The notes under the pieces: model-generated
Database searches by the model: none
The model's input: only the letters and a program-made list of their open reading frames with translations
What the model was told of the DNA's origin: nothing
Program-made: the position numbers and the translations under genes
Source: Spodoptera frugiperda
Taxonomy: Eukaryota; Arthropoda; Insecta; Lepidoptera; Noctuidae
Assembly: GCF_023101765.2 (NCBI RefSeq)
Contig: NC_064223.1
Span: 8,458,113 to 8,522,112 of the forward strand
Reading direction: 5' to 3'
Length of the DNA stretch: 64,000 nucleotides
Part shown: piece by piece, positions 1 to 14,000 of the stretch
Position numbering within the stretch: position 1 is the stretch's first letter
How the letters are laid out: each line of letters opens with the position of its first letter

Positions 1-65
1 CTGATTATTGTTTTAGTTTATACCTTACATGTACGTAATTAATTATGTATTTGTGTTGATTTTAG

Positions 66-859
66 GACGACTCTAGTATTTGGTGGCTTGACGTTTTCTT
101 ACTTAACAGTGACGTTTATGTTATTGAAAACAGCGCTGCATACTATATTTGAATACAGAGTAAAATTAGTGTAAGTATAGCTGACCCATTATCGCTGCAA
201 ACCAATTTTATTGACAGAAACTTCCAATTTTCAAATGAGAATATTTTTTTACATCTTCTCAGATTTAAGGAACAACTTGTAGTAGCTGCCCTAATACTGT
301 CTTGTATGTTACTTAGCATGATTTTTGCGACAAATGTGAGTATCTATTTACAACAATTTGTAGGAGAACCATAGTTTCACTTGATAATGAAAAATATTTT
401 CTATGTACAGGGCGGCATAGCGTTTTTGGACAGTGTCGATGCAATTATGACAGGTATAGGGACGCCGTTTGTGGTACTACTAGAACTGATCGGCCTGTTG
501 TACGTATACCGCAGCCACGACTTCCAATCTGATATGAATGTGGCCACAGAAGATAACACGTGCTCGTCGCGTTTAGGAATACAATGGCAAATTGTCCCTA
601 TTGTAACACTGGTATGAATGTAAATTTTCTTTTACAAAACAATGAACATATCTATTGTATGTAGTATGTATTGTTCAAAGGAAATTATTGTTTACAGATC
701 ACTATCGGTATAAAACTGTCAAGAATATCACGAGCAGAAATGCCAACTCAATATATGTGCTTAGCTGCCGTTCCAATGGTGTTCTTAATATTAGCGATAC
801 CGCTACGCGCGGCTCACAACGCTTACGCGTTTCTGCATCACCCACCACAAGCCAGCTGA
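66..859 (+). CDS. SLC6-type (neurotransmitter transporter family) protein, C-terminal exons, 5' partial
   Basis: Four in-phase exons are seen at about 66-170, 263-335, 411-611 and 698-859 (TGA stop); the rest of the gene lies left of the window. The joined protein is strongly hydrophobic with several membrane segments. It contains GGIAFLDSVDA followed by LLELIGLLYVYRSHDFQSDM, then an IQW...P stretch. This order (GG-hydrophobic-D, then a helix ending in an aromatic/charged F..D segment) is what SLC6 sodium-coupled transporters show around TM9-TM12. Known for the family: plasma-membrane sodium-coupled uptake of amino acids, amines or osmolytes. The copy is divergent, and the substrate-site helices TM1, 3, 6 and 8 are mostly outside the window, so no substrate can be named. 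It is convergent with the pebble gene to its right. Confidence 0.7.
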
Positions 860-2041
860 TCAGTTGTATATACGTATTGTACATTATGACATGTATTAAA
901 AAGTTACGAAATAAAATAATATGAATGTAAAACATATGTTTTGTGAAAATGTTTTCAAGAAACAACAAACACAATTGATTGAAAATAAATGTTTATTTTA
1001 TCAATCATTTAAAATATTATAAATATTGTTCTTTTGTACAATGTAGCAACATGTGTACACATGATTGATGATAGTAGCCTAAGTGAGACTCTCATAAAAC
1101 TTATAGACGCGAATTAATATATTTAAAGATACATTCGAGGGCGCCTAGTTTACATAAGCTGCTCATGTTCCGTACACTATTTACAACACCTATCTACCCA
1201 TCCTGAACGATTCAAACGTTTGAGTAATTCATTGTCCATTACCAAATAACAATTCACTTTAAGGAAACTTTGAATCAGCATCAGATTGATATCATGGGTA
1301 TCCTACTATGATCTATTTCACAATATATTTAAAATATCACATATGTACAAATTATTTTCAAAACTAAATCTCAATAATATCAGTAATGTTTTCTGTGACT
1401 TGTTGACAGATGAATAAATTCGTAAGTTAGCTAAACTTAGGCCATCGATTGCATCGTATATAATTAATATTTTATGGCTATATTTTTAATATTTAACCTC
1501 AAAAAATATCACTTATCAACAAATCAATAGGATATTTTGTAGATAAAATAAAATGGATACAATTATTTGAACTAGATTTACTATTACTATTATTTGTGCA
1601 ATAAATGTGTGTGTAGTAATATTGAAAAACTTAATAGAAATATAAATCACTTGTTTGACCTTGGGTATATATTGATTTGTTGATGTGAACGCTTTTTGGC
1701 AAGTTGGCTAAGCCACGAATAGGCCATAGTTTATAACGAAAATAGTTAATTTAATTATACACCTTCATAAAATTACAAGATTCATAAGTAGTGGAGTTTC
1801 ACTGGTAGCTACCGAACACACTGTCCGATCTCAGTTTCACAATGAAAACTTGTACAGTTATGAATTTATGACAACATCTAAGCACACTTTGATTAACGAC
1901 TGACACTCGTATTCGATCTCGATAGGCGCACGACTGCAACTCATTTAATACTTTCGAATAATTTAGTAAAGTTGCACAATCAATTCCGGTACAGCCCGAT
2001 CAGGGCGGCGGCTGAGGTCAGGCGCGGCGCGGCGCGCGGCG
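860..2041. other. Intergenic stretch between convergent genes; probable pebble 3' UTR
   Basis: AT-rich sequence with no supportable coding exon on either strand. The minus-strand pebble stop codon is at 2044-2042 and a reverse AATAAA lies at 992-997, so most of this stretch is plausibly a pebble 3' UTR of about 1 kb. Short open frames here do not match splice sites or protein families. Confidence 0.5.
910..915 (+). terminator. Polyadenylation signal of the SLC6-type gene
   Basis: An AATAAA hexamer sits about 50 bases after the stop codon at 859. A reverse-strand AATAAA (TTTATT at 992-997) lies about 80 bases further on and could serve the convergent pebble gene. Confidence 0.6.
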
Positions 2042-5000
2042 TCAGAACCGGCGCAGTGCGGCGCCCGGCGCGGCCTTGCGCGTCGGCTGCACCGACAGCG
2101 GCGCCACCAGCACCTCGCCGCCGCCGCCCGCGCCGCCGCCGCTCGTGCCCATCTCCTGCACACACAACACGGTCACTGCTCCACTCCACACATCGCATCA
2201 CATGTCACTTTTACAATTACATAATACTCACGTTGATGTTATTACAGCTGGCGAGTCTCATCTGTGCGAGCTGCGAAGCGGGTGTGAGATTGGAGGTGGA
2301 CCCGAACGGCGAGATCATCGACGACATCGCACGCTTCAGTTTCGAGGGCGTTTTGTTGAACGAAAACGCACGACCCACCTGTACACCAAACATAATATTA
2401 TTTTATAATCTAATCTGCTTTCTTCAATCTTTCAAAATGCTATAACGTTACTTAAATTCAAGTCAGAAATGTGTATATATATATAAAAATATACATATAT
2501 TAATAAAATGTAAGTTATTGCAAAAAATACATATTAAAATAAATTGATAAAAATCATCTAAAAAGTTATAACTTATCACACAAAACCATGCCCATATTCA
2601 GTACGAACACAACTTATTGTAGAACCAATAAAATAATGATTTATGAATGGATGATAATGTTAAAACACCACTGGTATGGCACGCTCACGAAATAGTTAAT
2701 CACAAAGGAATTGAAGCGAAGCATTAACTTGCGACAGTCACTCCGTCGAACCTCACTCTTTCCTCGATGGAGAGGTATTTACTAGGCAAGACACATATCT
2801 GCGGGAAGTTACGACACATCTGATTAAGTAAGCACATGTGACGATGGTAGTATCACCGAGTTAAGCAACGACCCATTGTTTATGTACGCGCACACTGATT
2901 CCTGTGCTTCAGCCGGCACAACCAACACCTACCTACGCGACAGCCAAGCTCACTGAAGTCGAGTGCAGCGTTCCAAACAGTTAAACACCCATATTATAAG
3001 TGTCACGTAAGTGGTGGTACAGTTATGAAATGTTTCATTTTCAAATTGATGATCAATGAACAATGATCCTTAACCCAAGTAAATGTCGAATAATGAGTAG
3101 GTTAAATGATTTGTGTTCAAATAGAAGTGTATCGAGTAAAAACGATAAAAAACTATTGCATTTTTTTATCGTGAACGACTGCGCAACATGAACCGGTATA
3201 AGAGTATTCAATCAGTTTTGGTTGAAAATATAGTTAGCCAGCTGTGAAAATAAATTAACTACCAAGTACCAACACACATCTAAATGCACAGACGAATGCT
3301 GAAGGACGCAAACGTTAAAGTATTATACACAGGAAGCAGTGTGCGGATGATCATTAGTCGGGGACGGAGCGAGAGGAGTGTGGCAGAGCCGCGTCAGACC
3401 TGTGCGAGTAAGTGAGCGCGCAATACCCATGTGTCTAGCAGGCCGGAGCCTGGCTCGGGCCGCAGCAGCCCCGTCAGCCCCGCCAGCGCCTCCAGCTACA
3501 ACACAATACGTCGCCACTGTGCTCAACTGCCACTTAACGCGTAACTACTACTATACGTCTACATATACGTCTACACGCTTCGGAGACCACACTGTTTCTC
3601 GTGCCCACTGGCCGGTACTACCGACCATGGTTACAAAATAACAGTATGACAGTCCGATTAGTATACTCTGGGAATCAAATTCCAATGCAGTTGTTATTCC
3701 ATTATAATTGTTATTTTTGTTACCATATATTGAGCTATTGACAGTTCAGTTTATATCTATAAATGCTTCAATAAAAAATCATTCAATCCTATATTAAAAA
3801 GTATTTGTGAATAATTAAATATGCCAAAAATACGACTCCACATCATTTTATTCACTGTCACGGAAGTAATATGTTTAGATAGTAATATGTTATCGGTCTA
3901 TATTAGGATTAACAACGTCAACTTCAACGACCATATATGGTTGAGTAATTGAGTATACAGCCCAAAGATGCAATCAGTGATTTGTTTCAACAATTTAATA
4001 CTTTAATATCCTGGACACAACACATGTTTTGTACATTATAATATTTTTATTGCCAATTTTCTAATAGACAATGCGGTAGTATTAACAGCTCACGAACGTG
4101 GTTGACACTAAGATGGGTGGTGAATTACAAGATTTATAAGTCTAATGTTATGATTAGACAGAAATCGGTTATTAAGTCAATGGGCTGTATGGTCGTTGAC
4201 TCAACATAACACTTCAATTTGTCAAAATGTCTGCAGCTACATGCTGCTGATTGATACAACGAAACTCTTGCTTGAGTTATTTGAAAAGAGAGCCAGCGAG
4301 TAAATGAATGTATGACAATTGATTGTTATAACACGTTGACATAATCGAATGCAAAACGACTGCAGACTACAATAATATCATGCCTTAGTTACATAGAAAT
4401 GCTTGTGACGAACTTCTTCAAGTAGCTATGTAGCATTTTTACATTTTCTGTAACTTACCAACATTACATTTATGTGCTTGTTATTTCTATGTCCAAGCTA
4501 AAGCTAATCCGTATTGTTTAATCCCATGCTTTAATCATTTACACATATTTTATAGAGATTTTCGAGAGCTAAGAGGTTAACAGTCCCATTCGTTTTGGGC
4601 GAGTGTTTGTTAACCTATTCGCATCCTTCGCAAAAATGTCATTCAACATTGAAATAGTTAGATTTTATTATAAACAGATTTTTTTAAATTCATACCTTTA
4701 TTCTCGTGCGCGCTGCAAACTTTGACACTTTCGATAGAGTGCTCAGTGCAAGCTCGCTCGTGTCGATATCGAGTTGGTGCGACTCTAGACACGCTAGGAA
4801 TTTGTCCTGAAAACAATTTTACACATTCGTTTAAAATACCCTGTTTGTTTCCCATTTCGCTCCTAATGTAGATCATTACGTAAAAATATCTATACATATA
4901 ATAAAATCGTAGAAAAGTCAAATAAAAGTTCAATAACTTGAAAACCCTGTTTGTTTCCCATTTCGGAGTGCTCCTAATGTAGATCATTTTCTGGTTCTAT

Positions 5001-8000
5001 ACGTAATAAGGCTATTTCAGAAACTGATCCGAGTTGGATGCGGTTTTCACGAATAATTGTGGGATGCTTAAAACATTTAGTGTTTGTTTCATGTCAATCG
5101 GTTCAGAACATTCTATGCTTATACCATTAATCTCCGCAACTATTTGACGGATTTGGTTGAAATAGTGTTTTGTTGTTTCTTTGCGTCGGATATTATTATT
5201 ACAAAAGCTAACTATTATTTGATTTTAAATTGCAGAATGATACATTTATCGACCCGAAAACGTGATGTTGGTTTACTTGTTGATTAGAATGTAGTCAACC
5301 TGCTTGTGCGGAGGATCTTGCATGGAGAAACGTTTTTGCGGGTTATTATACGAACTAAATAATAATACGAACAATATAAATAAACCTAAAACAACTATAC
5401 ATCGAAAAAATCATCCACATCAATGTCAATATTTAAGTGCCCAGAAGGCTAGTAGCATTGTCTTGCATATCGTTTTTGCGGGTTATTATACGAACTAAAT
5501 AATAATGATACATCGAAAAAATACAACAACTGATACCAATACTAAACAAAAATACTTACAGCATCAGCTTTGCAGACGGTGTTTGCCATTTGCCTGCAAA
5601 GTTGTCGAAGAAAATGGGACTTGTCTACGGTTTCATCAGTTATCATGAAAGAGAACAACTTTTCTTTGAGTTCTTGATTATTGCGGCACATTAGCGCAAA
5701 TACGTTGTGGCAATCTGCAAAATAGTATTTACGTGAATAAATATTTAATTTCCGAAGTTTTTATGATATCCAAACTATCAATAACAAGCACATACCTTCA
5801 GCTTCCCGTATATCGACGACACGTTTCACTGTACTGAGGGGCATTAACGATATATGCCTATAAGGCTTGCTTGAGCCTATCCGCATGGTGCCTGTGCCAT
5901 TTGTAGGACTTTTACTATTAAAAGCCTGAAACAAACAACATATAAATTTACATGCGACACAAATTAACTTGAATGAGTAAATATAGCTAATTAACATAGG
6001 TGATGACAGTGTTTCCTTAATATTTTCCACAAGATATTCCATCTTTTCCTCAATAAAACTACTACTGAAAAAGTAAAATACCTATTTATTGCCTTCATAT
6101 TATAAAATAATGCTTACTTTGGATCTTTTCTTGCAGACTTCCATGGTATCCGTGAATAGAAATAGCACGAGATGGTCTCCTCTGCCAGACAGTTCTTTAG
6201 ATAACTCCACTACTTCGCAACGTGATACGAACGACCGGTGAGATGAGACTAAGTGAGCCTGTGAAAAAACCATCAAGTAAATGATAATATAGTAATTATT
6301 ATTATGCAAACAGATAACAAATTTGTGTAAGCAAAATTATGTTTTTAAGGATTGCGACACCGCAACGCTGGTGGTGTCAAATCCTGGTTGACGAATATTA
6401 TATAAGGTTATGGATTGTAATAAGTGGCATAGTTTAGTTTCTGGTTATAGTAGTGCAGTCGCTTACCGGGCACTGGTCGATGTCGTTGTAGATGTCAAAC
6501 ATCTGCAACTGTCCCTCAGTCTTGCGCTTGTCCTCGTTGATGTGCGACATGACCTCGCGCAGCCCGGCCAGCGCCTGCACCAGCGCGCCGTGGTCCGGGT
6601 TGTTCTTGTGTGTGTGCTTTAATATGTCTGCAACAAGTTACCGCACTTGTTACATTTATTTTTAACTTACAAAATTACTTAAATTTAATGTTTGACTACT
6701 TTAATGGCTCGTCATTCGTGTCAAAAAATCTTAAATCTCTTTCATTATAATGGCATAATGATAATACTGAAACTTACCATCGAGTAATAAACTTATACTA
6801 GGTAACCGCTGCACTGGTCTTATTAATAGCTCCTGTAAACTTTGTCTGCCACACTCTGGCTTTGTTTGACAGATTTTCAGGAATGCATGAAATCTGTAAT
6901 GAATAAACAAAACATAGATTTTGTCTCGAACTTGAATATTCAGTAATAAAAATTGAAAGCTCGCGAATGTTGCACAAACCTTGGGTTCTCACGGTCGCAC
7001 TGTTGCAGCATCTCCTTGGTATTTTCAAAAAAGTTAACAAAGGGCGGGTATGCCTTCACCATGTCAGGCGTGTAGCGCAGGACTAGTCGTCCAATGCTTG
7101 TCTCCTCGCTCCAGTGCGCTTGCGCATAACGTAACTCTTCTAACATTCGCCTGGCAAAATAAAAAAATCAACTTATTACCACAATCCGCAATCACGATAG
7201 ACCAAGAATCAAGTTACTAATGTAATACTTACTGATGTAATTCATAAATAGGCGGTAAGTTTCCAAATATAATTTTTAGTTCAGTATTATTGAGCAATGC
7301 TTGATTTTTTCCATTACTATTGTCGTCCTCAGTCATCTCCTCCAACGGTTGCTTAAACATCTAAAAGAAATAATATGAAATTTAATACTATCATGTGATG
7401 AAAACAAGTAATAAAATTTAGACTATGTAACTATTTAAGATTCAACAATATTTTCAATTATTGCAGAAAACATTTTTCTGAAAACTTACCGTAACTATAG
7501 TATGCAATATTCCAACATAGTTGGATTCTGTTTGCAACAGCTCCATGAACACCTGCTGCCGCGGTGATAACAATTTCCTCACAACCGTGTCGGGAACTTC
7601 GGATTCTAACAGTACACAGACAGAATAAATGTTACACATGAATATCAATATGTTACAAATAGTAAACAAATAAACAGTAAAATCATTTGGTTGTTTTTTG
7701 CTAAAAGAAGCTCACCCTCTAGTAGCTGCTTGCCGTCGGGCGAGGGAGTGCAGTCGAGCAGATTCCCAGACAGACTCAGCAACACGGCGTCGCCCACAGA
7801 CGAGCGGCGCTTGTGCAGCGCCGATTCTCCACCGCGCAGCTTGCGCTTGCGCAGGCGCTGCAGGTGCGAGGGCGTGGCGCCCGCCTCCGTGCTAGGCGTG
7901 GCCGCCGCCGCCTCCTCAGCCGTCACGCCTGCGCACGCTCCGCCCACTGACGACCGCCGCGAAACCTCATCTAGATACTGACCATGCAACTTTATTACTA

Positions 8001-11000
8001 TGTACTTCTTTTTTTAAATTACACTTTTACAAGAAATCGTCAACTCCGACAAGATATATACTTACGTCTTTGAAAAGATAATCTCGTTCATCTTGTGCCT
8101 CCTCATTTTGCACAGAAGCCCAGAACCATTCAGCTTTGACGACGTGTACCCGTGTCGAACAATCCGGTGCGACCGGTATATTGTGCTCGTCGACAACCTG
8201 ATTGCACATTTTCATATTAGATTAGATTTATAATAAATACATATTAAAAATTAGATAAATTTTCCTCCACCGTACCAGTAACAACTAGACCCGTCGAATG
8301 GGATTCCTACGCAATTCTCTCGAAGGTGTCCATTTGAACACTCCTTCTTAAGCATCTAAAAAGTTTTCAAGGTGCAGGTATAGATATTTTTAAATGACAT
8401 GCATACCAACGAGGACCGCTTTGCGGCTGAGGGCGGCCTCTACACAGATACGACACAGACCATGACCGATGTTCGATGGCATGACAAGCTACTATAATTT
8501 TAGTAGTAGTATTGAATAAAATAGTGTTAGTACCGGCAGCGATATTCCATGGCATTGCGATATGGCGTGGGCGTCACGGATGGGGGGCGTCGAGGCGGGC
8601 GGCGGCTGGTCGCGGGCGGAGCAGGAAGAGGGCGGGGCGAGGGAGACGAGGGGGAGTAGTGAGGTGGGCGCAGCGCAACGGCTGAGGCATGGTGACGCTG
8701 AAGCTACACTCGGAGCGCTACTCAGGCGTAGCTCGGAGCCGCCGCAGATCGAGTGTCGATGAGTTCGTAGCCACACACTTTGGGGAGTTTTAAATACTGT
8801 CGAATCATCAAGTTCGTCCGCATCAGCTACTCGATTCCTAATAGGAGTGACTAGGCCTGTGCTGTCTACAGTGTCTACCTGAACTGGAGAAATATCTAAA
8901 TTCATTCCATCGAAAGTTTGCTTCGGTGTCGAAATGTTCTTTAGATCTGATGGTAAGTGGCTCGCGTCTACTTCTACAGTATTACGCTCTGCTCGCTTTT
9001 CGTACTTCTTTTTTCTTTCACTTCTAAACGAAGCTGTAAATGATTTCACACTCCGTCGTAATTTGGAAGCTGATTTCACCGTTTTAGAACTTCTTATTGA
9101 AGCAAATGATATGTCGAAAAACCCGGATTGCTTACTTGTGTTCATGGAACAAATAGAAGTGTTATCATCTTCTTTAATCGGTGAAGACGTTGAAGCTATG
9201 AATTCTCCAGCAGGATCAGTCGGTTTAACACTGTCTGGACTCACTGGCTCCACCACGATTTCGCCAGTGGTCTTAGACACTGAATCTTTTTTTGTCCTTT
9301 TAAATATAGTGGGCCTATTTTTAAACTTGAAGGAGTCTTTTATTTTTAATCTTTTGATAGATTTCCAGTTACTCTCTTCACATTTGTCAGGCGACAGATT
9401 TGCGTCAACTGTGCTAACTTGAAAATTAGAGTCAGTAGAATTACGACTTCTTTTCTTGCCAGACGAAATAGTGGTTGTAGACTGTTGTAACTCTTTGCCA
9501 CCAGTTGAACTGGCCAGCAAAAAAACTGGTTCATCTTTAGCGTCGAGGTCACATAAACTTTTCGTTAACGAGGAGTGTAAGGACCCGGCTTCAGTAAGGC
9601 AGTCAACTAAGTTGAAAACATTCATGGATTTATTTCTAAATACTTCTCTCTTATCCTTAGAGTTAACTTTATCCGACCCGTGTACAAGCTGAGATAGGTT
9701 TTTGTTATTTTCTTTATCACTTACAGTGTATTTTCGCATTTCTGCACGTTCAACGTGCTGAGGGCTCTTATTGTTTTCAAAATTGGAGTACAAATCATCG
9801 GTAAATGATTTTCCTACTAAACTAATACTGAATGTACTGTCATCTGTTTGATCTTTGCTAACAGCTTTGGCTTGTTTGTCTCTGATACTGTTTCGCGCTA
9901 TGTGCAAGCGCTGCTCTCTGTCATCGTGGGACATATCATTGGCATGCTTGGTGGGACTAGCGCGGCGGCCCGACAACCGCGCCGACAGTCTGCGGTAAAG
10001 TGAGCTCTTAGGAGTGGACTGGGAACGATTAGGAGTGGCGCGGGATGGTTTCGCTGAGTTAGGTGTACTCGGATGGGGTGATAGGATAAGCGAACGACCG
10101 AAAGTCTCCCCATTGGCCATTACCTGAAACATGTGTGAAACACACCACGCAATGATGTAATGAAGCCATTCCAATACAAACATGCACGACGATAATAATA
10201 TACATTATTATCGTGATAGAGGTAGTTAAACACAGAAAGCGACTGCCTAGCGAAGATTCAAGTACGTTTTACAGTTTAGTTTGAATACCAGTGTTTTTTT
10301 AATAATTATTATAATAATAAATTATGATAGAAGATGTTTGAAAAGCGTATTTAATGAAATTGATTTGTATACAATAAAGTAACATCTACATTAAGAGCAT
10401 TTTAGACGTATATTATAGTGCATTACAGTGGATAGTAAGAAAGCAAGTCGACACTTTACACAACACATGTAACAAATGTAAACAATATTACAAGTATGTG
10501 TGATTACATGGACATAGTGTAGCTAATATACACATAAGCTGAATGAAGTATGTGCGCAATTATAGTACAACAGCGAATGCTAGTGAACGAACAATGCTAT
10601 GAAACTCGTGATACCTTTATGATGTAAAACCAAAAATAATGAAGGAAAACAATGGGTCGACTTTGCGTCGTGAGGTGGGGATATGGAGGTGGGTTCAATG
10701 TCGGACTACCCCGAATAACAGGGTACCAAGTAAGGATAAAGGAGATAAAAATAAAAAAATCTAGGGCGCGCATGAGTTTCTAACACTGAAATTATTTTCG
10801 TGGGCACATAAAATACACAACGCGTGTATGTGACATTGAATCGGCTCTCATGTAGTCGTTATTTGTACTGATAAATTGTTAATCAAACACCTGCTGGCAT
10901 TGAAGGCATTGCTACGCAGTCATTGGAAGAAATGAAGAGGTGTAAAAACTGTGTTCAAATGATATCTCAAGTGTGCTTGCCGCTAGCTAACTTATATTGT

Positions 11001-14000
11001 CTACTTAATGTATCTAGCTAAGAGTGATTTGTTTGCCCAAGTACATCTACGTGCATGCTGACTTCATAATACTAAAATTAGTTACTAATAATGTGTAATG
11101 TGACATGTAGCAGACATACAGGTGTCCCAAAACTTAACGATATAATTTAGCCCGGTGATAGATGGCTTTGGAAAACACAAGGAAAAAATCCATTGTTCTT
11201 AAAGTTACAGAGGGAACCTCCGCGTTATCAGACACCCTTCCTGACATTTTCTACTATCGTGAGACCATAATTTATCAAAAAAATCTGGTGTCTTTTTTGT
11301 TATCCGCTACAGTCTCTAAAAATTTTGGCACTTTTTTACAAATAGCAATCAAAAATAGAATATTATCAACATTTCCAAAGATATTTATTTTCTCTCAACT
11401 TAGTACATCAAGATCCGTTATAAGAAGGTCTATCACCAGGTTAAAATATACCGTTTGAAATTTGGGTACATCCTGTATATAAAAACTATAAATAAACAGG
11501 TATTCGTGTTATGCAGAGGTAAACGTTCTGTAGGACATTAATGTCCGTTTTTACCAACCGCTTCTAAACCATCTTGTAACTAAGTGTTACTTAGTGATAC
11601 TTACTTGTACTGTTAGGTGTCATTTATCCACTCTAACGTCCAGCCGCGCACGGCATCCGAACCGCGCGCGACTCGCAAGTTCGTCGTAACAAAAAACCTA
11701 TATAGCTACTGAACCGTAATGCCTAGAATAAAGATAAGAATACCAAAAAAAAGATTGAAGAATACTGATCAATCTTAACGATTTTTTTAAATCTTTAGTT
11801 AATCTTTAAAATACAATAAAACGGGTTAAACATGAAACACAGAATTATTTCTACCTTTTTAGAATATACGGCACAACTATTGCATATTTTATCAATAAAA
11901 TATTTTTACAACAAACTAGACTCATTACCCTTTCTTTTGATGTATATATGATTATATTCGGTTAACTCTAAGTATTGTAATTAAATCGAAAGAAAACACT
12001 ACTCGTAATTTTACACATCAAAAAACCTGAGGAACACATTGACATTATTATGGAATCTTCAATGAATTTAGTATATTTTCTTTGAAAAATGTATTATTTT
12101 GCTTATTACGAAATGTATTTCGATATTTTATATACTATTGTAATGCAAAGTATGTAAAATATGTATAAACAAAACTAAAAGTGGCCAACACCAGACCGGC
12201 CATTTTTTTCGAAACAACAATCGTTTGAAGTTAAAATTAGACTAGATTTATCAGCTAAAACTGTGATATTTGTACATCATCGTAAAGCACAAATCTTCTA
12301 GTTTATTTTGATGTATAACACTTGCAAGATAAATTAAACAAAACTGTAGTATTTACGACATAATTGTTGGAACTCACAAAAACACTTCAAAAACGAGTCA
12401 ACTAACTTTAAAAATTTATATTTTGTTTGTCAAAGCATATTACAACGCCATGTCTTATTTTTTCGTCGAACAATTTATTCAGCTGTATAGATAATCAGTC
12501 AAAACTCACCAAACAAGACTGTATTTTAAACTAGAGGGAGTTAAACAGAACTCGTCACTTTGGATACTATAGTATCCATGGACGCTAGAGTGGTTATGGG
12601 TGTAAACCTAGGGATCTTAACTTAGGGATTTCTTAAAAATTAGGAGAGGTTGGTGAAAACAGGCACTAGTGTCATATAAAATAACGTCTATATTGTGAAA
12701 ACTTTGTGTTTTTTATTTAGGTACTTAAATTATGTTCACAACAATTACGTACGATTTATGTTTTACTGCATTAATAGTGATGCAGTTACAATGTAACTTC
12801 ATTTACATGCACATACATGTTTTATAAATATATGCGTGTCAGTTATAAATTGAAATTATCTTGTGATATAGGGAATCAAGATTTTTATTGACGTCGGTCT
12901 ACTACGTATTGTATATGTATGGGAAAATTTGAAAAGTTGGTAGTACTCACAACGTGCGTACAGTCGGGGTCGTCAAGCTGGCAGGTGCCGCCGCCATTGC
13001 TGGCCAGCACCTCGGCCATGTGTTGAGTTTCATCCTCAGGGAAACCCACGAAGCAGACGCGAGCGCCGGCAAACACTTTTAGTTTGTGTTCTTTCTGTAA
13101 TTATTACATATTTGCATTGAAGTATCGTCCAAAGATGGTTTGTGCAATGAAACCAAAATGTATTTGAAATTGGTTGATAAGATGATGTACTCACGATGAT
13201 GTCATCATCAGTGGCGAGGCAGGCGGGGTCGTCGCGCCGCTCCCAGCAGGCGTCGACCCAGGACCGCGCCAGCACGGGCAGGCCGAAGCCGGACGCATAT
13301 CGGTACTTGTCACCCGTCGCCGCGGCCGCGATCAGGTGCGTCACTTTACTCGACATGTCCTTGCGGATCGACCCGCCCATGTAGTGGATCAGGGTTATCA
13401 GGTACGTCTGCCGAATAATACTTCTATTGTACACAACTTACCGATTATTTACCTACACGTATTCCATCGATTTGTTATCGTCATGTCATAAAATATGAAC
13501 GTATGCGCGCGCCTTAAATTATTTATGTATTTATTTCCCGAAAACAATAATAATGTTCATTATTCATCATTTTCATCAATGAAGAGGTAAAGGTACATTT
13601 TTGTTGGTCCAATCATCCACTGCTAAATTTAAGACCTAATTACTAATAACTTGATACTTACAAGTTCATCCTTCTTCCGGAATCCTGAGAAACATATAAC
13701 AGCGCCGCGCATCGCCAGCGAATAGAGGGGACGTGCGGTCGCTGGTGGTGGCTCATCGCGCTCCGACAACTGTAGGACCGCTGTAGGTCCTAGCACCCTG
13801 CAATCAATAAAATATATCAATTGAACTATTTCTTCCAGTACAATCTGTCTGCGGAACATGTAACAGGTGTAGCTGCCATTTATTCATTATACATAATTAC
13901 ATAGATATATTGGCAAGTAAGCTGCAACCTTAGTACGAGTTTGCTTTACGTTTCAGAGCGCCGAACGCGTTCTCGTTTGGTTTTCGTTCGTTACTAAGCC

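Noticed and set aside
702..974. 90-codon minus-strand frame
   Set aside because: It is antisense to the final SLC6 exon and its 3' UTR, with no family match.
1972..2445. 157-codon plus-strand open frame
   Set aside because: It overlaps the last pebble exon in antisense and is low-complexity Ala/Arg/Pro; no family match.
7691..7981. Plus-strand open frames over 7.7-8.0 kb
   Set aside because: They are antisense shadows of the GC-rich NLS exon of pebble, which has splice sites, phase and family support on the minus strand.
8934..9422. 162-codon plus-strand open frame
   Set aside because: It is antisense to the 543-codon minus-strand exon, which has the better codon pattern and a splice acceptor.
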